Source: Achromobacter sp. UMC71 (GTDB lineage Bacteria > Pseudomonadota > Gammaproteobacteria > Burkholderiales > Burkholderiaceae_B). From it: DNA of 64,000 bases. Under the pieces are notes generated by a model. That model had not been told where the DNA came from. It saw only the letters and a list, made by a program, of their open reading frames with translations, and did no database searches. Shown piece by piece: positions 25,735 to 34,549 of the stretch. Every line of letters begins with the position of its first letter. The first letter of the stretch is position 1. The position numbers and the translations under genes are program-made. The stretch covers positions 1 to 64,000 of the forward strand of contig NZ_LZZT01000024.1 in assembly GCF_014170305.1 (NCBI RefSeq), read 5' to 3'.

Positions 25735-27136
25735 GGCGGACTCCTTCTGCGTGGGTGCGGCGCGCGGCGGCCGCGGCGCGGGTGCCGGCAATGCGGCCGA
25801 ACGCGGTGCCGATGGACATGCCCACCCCCGCCGTATAGCCCTTGCCCAGCACATTGCCGGCCATCATCTCGCCGGCCACGAACAGGTTGTCGCTGGGCCT
25901 GCCATTGAAACGGACCGCGGCGGTCTCGTCCACCTTCAGGCCCAGGTAGGTAAACGTGATCCCGGGCCGCAGCGCATAGCCGTAGAACGGCGCGGTGTCG
26001 ATCGGCCGGGCCCAGTGCGTCTTGGCCGGCGTCAGGCCTTCGGTATGACAGTCGTCCAGCGCGGTGTGGTCGAACTTGCCGACGCGACAGGCCTGGTTGT
26101 AGTCGCGCACGGTGCGCTCGAACGCCACCGGGTCCAGGCCCAGCCGCCGGCCCAGCTCGGGCAGCGTATCGGCGGTGACACCCGGAAACACCGGCGGCAT
26201 GAAGCGGCCGATGGCCTTGGCGTCGATGATCGAATAGGCGATCTGCCCCGGCTGCATCGCGGTCAGGCGGCCCCAGATCGCGTAGCGCTTGGGCCAGAAA
26301 TCCTCGCCTTCGTCATAGAAGCGCTGCGCATCGCGGTTGACCACCACGCCCAGCGAAACGCAGTCGATACGCGTGCAGATACCGCCGTCGTACAGCGGTG
26401 CGCGGGCATCGATGGCCACGCAATGCGACTGCGACGGGTCGCCGATGCGGTCCGCGCCCGCGTCCAGCATGAACTTGAGCAGCACGCCCTGGTTAAAGCG
26501 CGTGCCGCGGATCAGGAAGTTGTCGGCCGGCCATTCGCCGCGCTCGTTCTGGCCCCAGGCCTCGCGTAGCCATTCTCGGTTCGATTCAAAACCACCGGCT
26601 GCCAGCACACAGGCGCGCGCCTCGATGCGCTCGGCGCCGATGCGCGCAGCCTTGAAGCGGCCGTCTTCCAGTTCCAGCGCGTCCACCGGCGCGTCGTAGC
26701 GCACTTGAACGCCCAGCGCTTCGGCGCTGCGGTAATAGGCGTTCACCAGCGCCTTGCCGCCCCCCATGAAGAACGCATTGGTGCGAGCCACGTGCAGCGC
26801 GCCGGACAGGGGCGGCTGGAAGTTCACGCCGTGGCGCCGCATCCAGTCGCGGCAGGTGGCCGATTCGCGGATCACCAGCCGCGCCAGATGTTCGTCGGTC
26901 TGGCCACCCGTGACCTTGAGCAGGTCCTGCCAGTATTCCTCTTCCGGGTAGGCGTCCACCAGCACGTCCTGCGGCGCATCGTGCATGCAGCGCAGGTTGC
27001 GCGTGTGCTGCGAATTGCCGCCGCGCCATTCGCGCGGCGCGGCTTCCAGCAGCAATACGCTGGCGCCGGCCTCGCGCGCCATCAGGGCCGCGCACAGCGC
27101 CGCGTTGCCCCCTCCCACCACCAAGACGTCGACCAT
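25721..27136 (-). CDS. tcuA: FAD-dependent tricarballylate dehydrogenase TcuA
   Basis: A 471-residue flavoprotein of the fumarate reductase/succinate dehydrogenase superfamily. An N-terminal Rossmann motif ([20 protein letters not shown]) is followed by [17 protein letters not shown], and the C-terminal FAD region is [31 protein letters not shown]. TcuA oxidises tricarballylate to cis-aconitate, feeding the citric acid cycle. It is followed directly by tcuB and then a Bug receptor, and preceded by a LysR gene on the same strand. Known tcu operons have an MFS transporter TcuC at this place instead of the receptor. Confidence 0.92.
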   Translation of the reverse strand: MVDVLVVGGGNAALCAALMAREAGASVLLLEAAPREWRGGNSQHTRNLRCMHDAPQDVLVDAYPEEEYWQDLLKVTGGQTDEHLARLVIRESATCRDWMRRHGVNFQPPLSGALHVARTNAFFMGGGKALVNAYYRSAEALGVQVRYDAPVDALELEDGRFKAARIGAERIEARACVLAAGGFESNREWLREAWGQNERGEWPADNFLIRGTRFNQGVLLKFMLDAGADRIGDPSQSHCVAIDARAPLYDGGICTRIDCVSLGVVVNRDAQRFYDEGEDFWPKRYAIWGRLTAMQPGQIAYSIIDAKAIGRFMPPVFPGVTADTLPELGRRLGLDPVAFERTVRDYNQACRVGKFDHTALDDCHTEGLTPAKTHWARPIDTAPFYGYALRPGITFTYLGLKVDETAAVRFNGRPSDNLFVAGEMMAGNVLGKGYTAGVGMSIGTAFGRIAGTRAAAAARRTHAEGVRHAAA

Positions 27137-27213
27137 GCCATCCTTCCCGAATCCAGGAAGGCACTGTAGGCCGGCGCCGCGCGCCGCGATATCCGTCAGG
27201 CGTCAACGGGTCT

Positions 27214-28140
27214 TCATGATTCGTGAAGGGCCGTTACCGCCCAGGTGCCGTCCCGCGCCAGGGTGCGCGATACGTCGGCCAGCACCAGCCGCGCGGCCAG
27301 CGCCGCGGGCGACAGCTCGTCGTCGGACAGGCTGGCCAGCAGATTGGGGCGGAACAGGTCGGCATCGTCGATGCGCGCCATGACCAGTTGGCCGGGCGCG
27401 ATGCGGGCCATGGCGGAACTGGGCTGGATGGTGGCGGCGTAGCCCAGCTGCACCACATCCATCAGCAGCGCCAGGCCATCGACCTCGGCCGCCACGCGCG
27501 GCATCAGGCCGGCCCTCTGGAAGGCATGATTGACCAGGGCGCGCAGGCCATGGCGGCCGCTGGGCAGCACCAGCGGCAGGCCAGCGATGTCTTCCAGGCG
27601 GGTGGTGTTCCCCGCCGGCAGGCCGGGCATGCCGGGCCGCGCGCACAGGTACAAGGGCTCGTCCAGCAGCGGCATGACGCTCCAGCGGCGCGCCGCCTCG
27701 GCGTGGAACACGATGGCCAGGTCCAGCAGACGGCCGTTGAGCATATCGGCCAGGTGGCCCGACAGCGCCTCGACCAGGTGCAGGCGGATGTCGGGATAGC
27801 GCTGGTTCATGGCCTGCACGAACGGCGCGCCCAGGATCGAAGCGGTGGTGGACGACAGGCCCACGCTGACGTGACCGGCCAGCCGCGCCTGCTGCGCGGC
27901 GCGCACGGCGTCGTCGGCATGGCGCAGCGCCAGCTGGGCCTGGCGGAAGAACGCCAGCCCCGCGTCGGTCGGCACTACGCCGCTGGCGCTGCGCTGCAAA
28001 AGGCGCGTGGCCAGCTCGCCTTCCAGGCGGCTGATCTGCTGGCTGAGCGCCGACGTCACCATATCCAGGGACGCGGCCGCGCGGCCGATGCTGCCGGCTT
28101 CGACGACACGGACGAAATAACGAAGCTGGCGCAGTTCCAT
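27214..28140 (-). CDS. LysR-family regulator, probably of tcuAB
   Basis: A 308-residue LysR protein: winged helix at 1-60 (MELRQLRYFVRVVEAGSIGR, then LDMVTSALSQQISRLEGEL) and an effector domain of the CynR/Nac-like group. The start at 28140 (MELRQLRYF) is the family norm; 23 extra residues upstream are discarded. It lies 77 bases before tcuA on the same strand, whereas Salmonella tcuR is placed beside its operon. Control of tcuAB-Bug is therefore likely but not shown. The two adjacent LysR genes (this and 28216-29157) are not close copies. Confidence 0.9.
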   Translation of the reverse strand: MELRQLRYFVRVVEAGSIGRAAASLDMVTSALSQQISRLEGELATRLLQRSASGVVPTDAGLAFFRQAQLALRHADDAVRAAQQARLAGHVSVGLSSTTASILGAPFVQAMNQRYPDIRLHLVEALSGHLADMLNGRLLDLAIVFHAEAARRWSVMPLLDEPLYLCARPGMPGLPAGNTTRLEDIAGLPLVLPSGRHGLRALVNHAFQRAGLMPRVAAEVDGLALLMDVVQLGYAATIQPSSAMARIAPGQLVMARIDDADLFRPNLLASLSDDELSPAALAARLVLADVSRTLARDGTWAVTALHES

Positions 28141-28215
28141 GGGGCTTACACGTGGCGAAAACGCAAAGGATACGCCGCCCGCCGCACCGCCGCCAAGGCG
28201 GCGCGGCAAAAGGCT

Positions 28216-29157
28216 TCAGCCCCCCTGCAGTTCCCGCGCTTCGTTGCGCAGGCACGCCTGCAACTGCGGCAAGACCCGGCTGGGCGCGCCGGCGCGCCAC
28301 ATCATGCCGATCAGGCCGAAATCGAGCTGCTCGCGCATCGGCACGATGTCCACCAGTTTCAAGCGGCGGTACAGCTGCGCCACCGATCCGGCCAGGCTGG
28401 AGACATAGCCGGTTTCATGCAGCAGCGCCTGCAACGCCACGATCGACGCCGTCTCGATGCGGGGCGACGGTGCCGCCACGCCCGCCCGCGCGAACGCCTC
28501 TTCGAGCCGGGTGCGGGACACGGTCGCCACCGGCGGCATGATCCAGGGATGTCCGGCGGCATCACGCCAGGTGGGATGGCGCAGCTTGGCCAAGGGATGC
28601 CCGGGGCGGGTCACGATGCTGAAGGTGTCGTGCATCAACCCTTCCATCTGCAGGCCGGCGTGGTGGGCGCGCTGGTCCAGCGGGCCGATGATCAGGTCGA
28701 TCTCGTGGCGCTGTAGCCGTTCGATCAGCGGCGCCACCAGGCCTTCCACGACTTCGACGTAGATGCCCGGCGTGCTGCGCTGCAGCTGCGCGATGGCGCG
28801 CGGCAACAGCACCGGCGAAGCCGACAGGATCGTGCCTACATGCAGGCGCCCGGTGATGCCGGCCGTGACCGATTCCAGTTCTTCGTGCGTGCGGCGCACG
28901 TCGCCCAACATGCGGCGCGCATGGCGCATCAGCACCTCGCCCGCTTCGGTCAGCGCCAACCGGCGGCCGCGTGTGAACAGCGCGGCGTCGATCACTTCCT
29001 CCAGGTCCGCCAGCCAGTGCGATACGGCCGGCTGCGTCATATGCATGCTGGCGGCCGCGGCCGTCACGCTGCCGGCCGACGACAGCGCCAGGAATACCTC
29101 CAGGTGGCGCAGCTTCAGTCGGCGCGCCCATGCGATGTCGTCCAGGCTCTCGTCCAT
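28216..29157 (-). CDS. LysR-family regulator divergent from the M24 operon
   Basis: A 313-residue LysR regulator. The N-terminus begins with 15 extra residues (MDESLDDIAWARRLK) before the helix-turn-helix (LRHLEVFLALSSAGSVTAAA, then MTQPAVSHWLADLEE), a layout seen in the PcaQ/GbpR-like group. The effector domain covers about 105-310. It is divergent from the M24-GAF-Bug genes with a 168-base gap, so control of that operon is the simplest reading. The effector is not identifiable. The gap contains AT-rich promoter-like sequence but no clean palindrome that I could define. Confidence 0.9.
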   Translation of the reverse strand: MDESLDDIAWARRLKLRHLEVFLALSSAGSVTAAAASMHMTQPAVSHWLADLEEVIDAALFTRGRRLALTEAGEVLMRHARRMLGDVRRTHEELESVTAGITGRLHVGTILSASPVLLPRAIAQLQRSTPGIYVEVVEGLVAPLIERLQRHEIDLIIGPLDQRAHHAGLQMEGLMHDTFSIVTRPGHPLAKLRHPTWRDAAGHPWIMPPVATVSRTRLEEAFARAGVAAPSPRIETASIVALQALLHETGYVSSLAGSVAQLYRRLKLVDIVPMREQLDFGLIGMMWRAGAPSRVLPQLQACLRNEARELQGG

Positions 29158-29325
29158 GGCTGACCCCGTCCCCTTGAATCGTGGCCGGAACCGGTTCGGT
29201 CCAGCCTGTTGAACTATGCCTAAATGGTAATGGCAAACTCAAGATTATTCATTTGCTGTTCATAGGTCAGGATTCCAGAATACGTCGTCACATCCCTCTT
29301 CCCTCTTGAATCGGCGACGACACGC

Positions 29326-30516
29326 ATGCCTACACTCACCACCGCCACCTGGCGCCACCGCCATGCCCAGATGACCGCGCTGATGGACGCGCAGGACCTG
29401 GATGCCCTGGTCTTCACGTCCGCGGACTTCTTTCAGTTCGCCACCAATTTCCATACCGACGTGCTGCCCTGGGAACGCCCGATCTTCGCGGTGGTGCCGC
29501 GCAACGGCGATGCCTTCCTGATCATGAATGAGCTGTCGACGCACCACATGCGCTTCTCCGTGGAGCAAGGCAAGGTCTGGATCACCGACGTCAGCTTCTA
29601 CGCCGAACACCCCCGCGTCACGCAGCGTCTGCCCCTGCTTGCGCAACTGCCGGACCTGGTGGCCCAGCGCCTGGCGCAGGCCGGCCTGGCGCGCGCCCGC
29701 ATCGGCGTGGAAGGCGCCAGCCCGGTGCTCAACAGCGTCGCCGCCCTGCTGCCCGACCTGCGTCTGCGGCCCTGCACGCGCGAATGCCGGACGCTGCGCT
29801 GGCGCAAGCATGGCGAGGAACTGGCCATCATGACCGCCATCGGCTCCATCGCCGATTGGCTGCAGGATCGCTACCGCGAGAACATCCGGCCGGGCCGGCT
29901 GGTGCAGGAACTGGACTTCGCCATGGCATCGCTGTGGGTCCAGGAAGCCGCCCAACGCTTTCCCGGCGAACAGTTCGAAGTGATCCGCGCCTGGACCCTG
30001 AGCGGTCCGGCCTCCGCCTCGCCGCACGGCGACGGCGCATCCTGCGGCGCCCGCATCCGCGAAGGCGACGTGCTGGTCAATATCCTGATCCCGCGCCTGA
30101 ACGGCCTGGCCATCGAAAATGAACGCACCTGGTTTTGCGGCCGGCCCAGCCGGGAGCAGGCGGCGCTCTGGACCGCCGCTCGCGACGCCAACGAAGCCGG
30201 CATCGCCGCCGCGGTAACGGGCGCGCCGGTCAGCGCGATCGATGCCGCGGCGCAGGCCGTCATCGAAAAGGCCGGCTTTGCGGACTGCATCCGCCACCGC
30301 ACGGGCCACGCCATCGGCATCATGCATCACGAATACCCGGAAGACATGGCGTTCTGCCACCGCCCGCTGGTGGACAACGAAGTCTATTCGGTGGAGCCTG
30401 GGCTGTACGCCTACGGCATCGGCGGCTTTCGCATCGACGACACCGTGGTGACAGGCGCCACGCCCCGCACCCTGACCGCGACGCCCAAGACGCTCGACTA
30501 TGCAACCGTACTCTGA
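29326..30516 (+). CDS. M24-family creatinase-like protein lacking metal ligands
   Basis: A 396-residue pita-bread-fold protein: an N-terminal creatinase/prolidase domain (1-155) and an M24 domain (about 165-385). The five metal ligands of M24 peptidases are not all kept: both Asp are Asn (Asn252 in VLVNILIP, Asn265 in AIENERT), and the last Glu is Asp371 (FRIDD). His328 (RTGHAIG) and Glu357 (SVEPGLY) remain, as does His234 (SPHGDG). This resembles creatinase, which uses the fold without metal, so hydrolysis of an amidino or ureide compound is more likely than proline peptidase activity. It overlaps the next gene by 17 bases. Confidence 0.85.
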   Translation: MPTLTTATWRHRHAQMTALMDAQDLDALVFTSADFFQFATNFHTDVLPWERPIFAVVPRNGDAFLIMNELSTHHMRFSVEQGKVWITDVSFYAEHPRVTQRLPLLAQLPDLVAQRLAQAGLARARIGVEGASPVLNSVAALLPDLRLRPCTRECRTLRWRKHGEELAIMTAIGSIADWLQDRYRENIRPGRLVQELDFAMASLWVQEAAQRFPGEQFEVIRAWTLSGPASASPHGDGASCGARIREGDVLVNILIPRLNGLAIENERTWFCGRPSREQAALWTAARDANEAGIAAAVTGAPVSAIDAAAQAVIEKAGFADCIRHRTGHAIGIMHHEYPEDMAFCHRPLVDNEVYSVEPGLYAYGIGGFRIDDTVVTGATPRTLTATPKTLDYATVL

Positions 30517-30967
30517 ATCCCAAGCGCCGGCGTGGTCCGGCCTGCACGCCCTGGATCTGGCGCTGGCGCGCGATATCGGCCACCGCCTGTTCACCGTGCT
30601 GGTGTACGACTGGGCGCGCGGCGAAAGCGTGCGCTGCTATTCCAGCGATCCCGCGGCCTACCCGCCCGGCGGCTCCAAACCGATCCGCCCGGGCAGCGCC
30701 TATCACGAGCGCGTCATCGTGGCGGGCGAGCCGCAGTGGTGCCGGGACGCCGCCGATATCCGCGCCGCGTTCTTCGACCACGAACTGATTCTGTCGCTGG
30801 GCTGCGAAGCCGCCGTCAACATGCCGGTGCGCGATGGCGGCCAGGCGCTGGGCAGCCTGAACCTGTTGCACCAGGCGGGCTGGTACACGCCGGCCATGCA
30901 GCCCGCGCTACGCGATTACGCCGCCCAGGCGGCGCCGCTGCTCAGTCAGATCATCCAGCAGCGCTAG
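30500..30967 (+). CDS. GAF-domain protein
   Basis: A 155-residue stand-alone GAF domain: GHRLFTVLVYDW (about 27-38), CRDAADIRAAFFDHELILSLGCEAAVNMPV (split over about 80-110) and a closing helix. GAF domains bind small molecules or act as sensors. The gene starts inside the end of the M24 gene (17-base overlap), and the Bug receptor follows after 37 bases, so it probably senses, or is an enzyme accessory for, the same substrate. Similar GAF proteins appear in transport operons of this bacterial group, but their biochemical role is unclear to me. Confidence 0.8.
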   Translation: MQPYSESQAPAWSGLHALDLALARDIGHRLFTVLVYDWARGESVRCYSSDPAAYPPGGSKPIRPGSAYHERVIVAGEPQWCRDAADIRAAFFDHELILSLGCEAAVNMPVRDGGQALGSLNLLHQAGWYTPAMQPALRDYAAQAAPLLSQIIQQR

Positions 30968-31004
30968 GCCCCGCCGGGCCATACTCATAGACAAGGGGAA
31001 CCTC

Positions 31005-31979
31005 ATGAACATAAAGACTGGCCTGGCCGCCGCGGCCATGGCGTTGGCAGGGTTGACGGCGGTGCCGGACGCGCTCGCCGCCGGCTATCCCGCCAAACCC
31101 ATCACCATCATCTATCCGTACACCCCGGGATCGGCCTCCGACACCCTCAGCCGCGTGGTGGGCGAAGTGCTGCAGAAATCATTGGGGCAGCCCGTCATCG
31201 TGGAAAACAAGCCAGGCGCGGGCGGCACGATCGCGCTGGACTACGTGGTGCGGGCAGCGCCGGACGGCTACACCCTGGCCTTCACCGCCAGCGGCGCGAT
31301 GGCGGTCAGCCCGCACCTGTACCATCTACGCTTCAAACCCGCCGACGCCCTGGCGCCCATCACGACGCTGGTGGAAATCCCGTTCGTGTTCGTCACGCGG
31401 CCCGATCTGCCGGAGAAAACCCTGAAGCAGTTCGTCGACAAAGCCCGAGCTGCCCCGGGGGCGATCACCTCGGCCAACGCCGGCATCGGCACCCAGGCGC
31501 ACCTGACGCAAATGATGTTCCTGAACGCCGCCGGCATCGACCTGAACGTCATCGCCTACAAAGGCGGCGCACCGGCAGTGAACGACCTGATGGGCGGGCA
31601 CCTGGATTCGATGATCGACAACGCCGCCGCGCAGGCCGGTTATATCAATGCAGGCAAGGTGCGCGGTCTGTTCGTGACCAGCAAGTACCGGGTGGCCGCG
31701 TACCCGGATGTGCCCACCGCCGAGGAAGCGGGCCTGCCCGGCTTTTCCGCCGTGGGCTGGTTCGGCCTGGCCGCGCCCAAGGGAACGCCGCCCGAGGTCA
31801 TCGACCGCCTGAATGCCGCCCTGGTCCAGGGCCTGAACGAACCCGCGGCGCGCCAGCGCCTGGTGGACGCGGGCTGGGTGCCGGTCGTGGGCACCCCGGC
31901 CGAAGCGCAGGCCCGCACCTTGGCCGACCTGGATGCCTTGGGGCAGATCGTGCGCAAGATCGGGCTGCAGCCGAACTGA
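31005..31979 (+). CDS. Bug-family periplasmic solute receptor
   Basis: A 324-residue TctC/Bug receptor. The signal peptide ends at ALA-AGYPAKP (about residue 25). The family segments are KPITIIYPYTPGSASDTLSR, IVENKPGAGGTIALDYV and LNVIAYKGGAPAVNDLMGGH. AAGGGGA stands five bases before the ATG. It closes an operon with the creatinase-like M24 and GAF genes, so it probably captures the M24 substrate. No TctA/TctB genes adjoin, as is common for the expanded Bug receptor family in Bordetella and Achromobacter. It is not a close copy of the receptor at 23406-24380. Confidence 0.92.
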   Translation: MNIKTGLAAAAMALAGLTAVPDALAAGYPAKPITIIYPYTPGSASDTLSRVVGEVLQKSLGQPVIVENKPGAGGTIALDYVVRAAPDGYTLAFTASGAMAVSPHLYHLRFKPADALAPITTLVEIPFVFVTRPDLPEKTLKQFVDKARAAPGAITSANAGIGTQAHLTQMMFLNAAGIDLNVIAYKGGAPAVNDLMGGHLDSMIDNAAAQAGYINAGKVRGLFVTSKYRVAAYPDVPTAEEAGLPGFSAVGWFGLAAPKGTPPEVIDRLNAALVQGLNEPAARQRLVDAGWVPVVGTPAEAQARTLADLDALGQIVRKIGLQPN

Positions 31980-32082
31980 GGGGTCCGGCGCGGCGCATCG
32001 TGGGCTCGAAGCCCCCCGGTAGCGCGTGCCGGACCGGGCCGCTTGCGGGACGCCGCAACGCCTGGGCGCGGCGATCCTGCCG

Positions 32083-33003
32083 TCAGTACCGCGCGTCCTT
32101 GGGCTTCTTGCCGTTGGGCCAGTCCTTCTCCTTGCCCGGAAAATCCGGGCGCGGCATGTGGGTGAAGTACTCCGCCACGTCCACAGCGTCCTGGTCCGAC
32201 AGCACGCCGCCCTCGCCCCAGGTGCCATGCGTGTTCACGCCCATCGGCATGCTGTTGCGGATGAAGGCGGCCGCCTTGTAGGTGCGCGCCAGGCCCGCGC
32301 CGATGTTGAACGATTCGTCGCCCCACAACGGCGGGAACACGATATCGCCCGCACGGTCCTTCTTGCCTTCGCCGTTGGCGCCGTGGCAGGCGGCGCACTG
32401 CGCCGCATACAGGCCTTTGCCGCGCACCGGGTCGCCGACCAGCTTGGTGTCGATGGGCCAGGCGTTCTCGATCTGTACCTTGGCGCCGTGCGGCACGTCC
32501 TGCGCCAGCCACTTCATGTAGGCCACCATCGCCTGCATTTCCGGCGAGGTCTTGTCCAGCGGCTTGCCGTTCATCGACCGCATGAAACAGCCGTTGATGC
32601 GGTCTTCCAGCGTCACCACGCGATTGGCGCGCGGGTTGAACTGCGGAAACGAATTGACCGTGTTGATATACGGCGCTCCCAGCGGCTTCTTGCCCTGCTG
32701 CACGTGGCAGCTGTTGCAATTCATGCTGGCGCCCGTGTTCTGCGGCAGCAGCCGGCGGGTTTCGTTGAGCAGCCGCTTGCCGTAGTTGATCTGGTCGGCG
32801 TTGGGTTGTTTCGCGATCAGCGTGTCGGACGGAATGGTGTAGTCCGGCAGCCGCTTGCCGTCCTTGTCCAGCACCGGGAACGTCTTGGCGTTCGGATCCG
32901 CCGCCGGGGCGTCCGGCGCCGCCATCGCGGCCATGCCCCCCGCGGCCGCCAGCGCCAGCGCCGCGGCGATCTTGACCATGCCGGTCTTGACAGTGCTATT
33001 CAT
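32083..33003 (-). CDS. tsdA: TsdA-like dihaem cytochrome c (thiosulfate dehydrogenase family)
   Basis: A 306-residue exported cytochrome. Signal peptide about 1-29; haem motifs CNSCH (96-100) and CAACH (203-207). The region TLEDRINGCFMRSMNGKPLD places Cys139 where TsdA enzymes have the axial Cys haem ligand. The C-terminus VFPPLWG, FNIGAG, then YFTHMPRPDFPGK and KPKDARY is typical of the family. TsdA oxidises thiosulfate to tetrathionate (or the reverse) in the periplasm. The start at 33003 overlaps the upstream trihaem cytochrome by eight bases. Assignment to TsdA is from recalled motifs; other dihaem cytochromes of this type are not excluded. Confidence 0.78.
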   Translation of the reverse strand: MNSTVKTGMVKIAAALALAAAGGMAAMAAPDAPAADPNAKTFPVLDKDGKRLPDYTIPSDTLIAKQPNADQINYGKRLLNETRRLLPQNTGASMNCNSCHVQQGKKPLGAPYINTVNSFPQFNPRANRVVTLEDRINGCFMRSMNGKPLDKTSPEMQAMVAYMKWLAQDVPHGAKVQIENAWPIDTKLVGDPVRGKGLYAAQCAACHGANGEGKKDRAGDIVFPPLWGDESFNIGAGLARTYKAAAFIRNSMPMGVNTHGTWGEGGVLSDQDAVDVAEYFTHMPRPDFPGKEKDWPNGKKPKDARY

Positions 33004-34345
33004 GCTTGCCTCCCGACACGATGTTCGGTTTCTTGGTGGCCAGGAAGCCGCGGATGTGCGCCACATCGTCGTCGCCGATGGCCGGCGCCTGGTTGGTCCA
33101 GGCCGTGCGGATGAAATTGATGACGTCGGTGATGTCCCGGTCGCTCAGGTGGTTGAAGCCGGGCATCGCGAAGGCCATGGCGTCGTGGTCGTTGCCAGGC
33201 ATCTTGCCGCCTTCCAGCGTGATCTGGATGATGGACTGCGGGTTCTGCGCGAACACGGCCGAGTTGCCGGCCAGCGCCGGGAAAATGCGCGGCATGCCCT
33301 GGCCGTCGGCGCGGTGGCAGACCACGCACTGTTCCATGTAGATCACCGCGCCGCGCGAGTCGTAGCGGCCATCCAGCAGCGCCGCGGTGGTGCTGTCCGC
33401 CTTGGCGGCAAACACCGGCAGCTTGCCCTGCACGGGCGGCAATTGCTTCAGATAGGCCGCGATGCTGCCCAGGTCGTCGTCCGTGAAATAGCGCGTGCTG
33501 TGCTCGACCACGTCGGCCATCGCGCCAAACGCCGCCACCCTGTCGGTGCGGCCCGTCTTCAGGAATAGCGTGATGTCGGCAGCGCTCCAGGACTGCAAGC
33601 CCTGGGCTTCGCCGCGCAGGCTCTTGGCGCGCCAGCCGTCGATCACCGCGCCCGACAGGAACGCATCGCCGTCCGCCATGGACAGCGCCTTTTCCTGGTA
33701 GGCCAGGCCGCGCGGCGTATGGCAGGCGCCGCAATGCCCTGGCCCTTCCACCAGATAGGCGCCGCGGGTCAGCTTCTCGTCGGCCCCGGCCGGGGCCGCG
33801 AACTGGCGCTTGCCGGCAAACAGCGCCTGCCACCACGCCATCGGCCAGCGCATGTTCAGCGGCCACGGAATGGTCGAGTCGCCGCTGGGCTTGCTGTCGG
33901 GCTGCACGTCGGCCATGAAGTACGCGTACAGGGCCTGCACATCGGCGTCGGGCATGATGGCGTACGACGGATACGGCATGGCCGGATAGAGCGGCGTGCC
34001 GTCCTTGCGGATGCCGTACTGCACCGCGTTCTTGAAATCGGCGTAGCTATACGCGCCGATGCCGGCGGTCTTGTCGGGCGTGATGTTGGACGAATAGATC
34101 GTGCCGACCGGCGTCTGCATCGCCAGGCCACCGGCGAAGGGCTTGTCGCCCGGCACGCTATGACAGGCCACGCAGTCGGCCGTGCGCGCGATGTAGGCGC
34201 CGGCCTGGACCAGGCGCCTGTCTTGCGGATCGACGGTTGCCGTCGACGCCGTCTTGCGATGGGCGGTCAGCACCTGGGCGCCGCCGATGGCGCCTGCCGC
34301 CAATACCAGCAGCGCCACCACCGCCTTGATCCCGAACTTCTTCAT
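32996..34345 (-). CDS. Trihaem cytochrome c, alcohol-dehydrogenase-subunit type
   Basis: A 449-residue protein with an N-terminal signal or anchor helix (about 6-25) and three haem c motifs: CVACH (58-62), CGACH (about 208) and CVVCH (about 350). The three-domain layout (TADCVACHSVPGDKPFAGG, GHCGACHTPRG, QCVVCHRADGQGMPRIFP) is that of the cytochrome subunit of membrane alcohol and gluconate dehydrogenases. There is no such dehydrogenase here; instead it is coupled to the TsdA-like gene, so it probably carries electrons for that enzyme. The start at 34345 (MKKFGIK) is set by the signal helix. Confidence 0.87.
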   Translation of the reverse strand: MKKFGIKAVVALLVLAAGAIGGAQVLTAHRKTASTATVDPQDRRLVQAGAYIARTADCVACHSVPGDKPFAGGLAMQTPVGTIYSSNITPDKTAGIGAYSYADFKNAVQYGIRKDGTPLYPAMPYPSYAIMPDADVQALYAYFMADVQPDSKPSGDSTIPWPLNMRWPMAWWQALFAGKRQFAAPAGADEKLTRGAYLVEGPGHCGACHTPRGLAYQEKALSMADGDAFLSGAVIDGWRAKSLRGEAQGLQSWSAADITLFLKTGRTDRVAAFGAMADVVEHSTRYFTDDDLGSIAAYLKQLPPVQGKLPVFAAKADSTTAALLDGRYDSRGAVIYMEQCVVCHRADGQGMPRIFPALAGNSAVFAQNPQSIIQITLEGGKMPGNDHDAMAFAMPGFNHLSDRDITDVINFIRTAWTNQAPAIGDDDVAHIRGFLATKKPNIVSGGKHE

Positions 34346-34501
34346 CAATCCCTCCGTTGCGCGCCGGCAAGCGCGCACGTCGGGTGTTCGTACAGCGTTG
34401 TCCAGCTTATGAAGCCAGCTTACGCCTTTTGGTAATTAACATATGACTGAAAAGCATAAAAGTATCGGGGTTGTTTGACCGTGCGCAAATGGCGGTGATG
34501 G

Positions 34502-34527
34502 AAAGACAAAGGCCCCCGAAGGGGGCC
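34502..34527 (-). terminator. Rho-independent terminator after the GST gene
   Basis: GGCCCCC, loop TTC, GGGGGCC, then TTTGTCTTTC on the minus strand, 22 bases after the GST stop. Confidence 0.8.
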
Positions 34528-34549
34528 CGTAGTCTGGTGGCTGCGGCGC

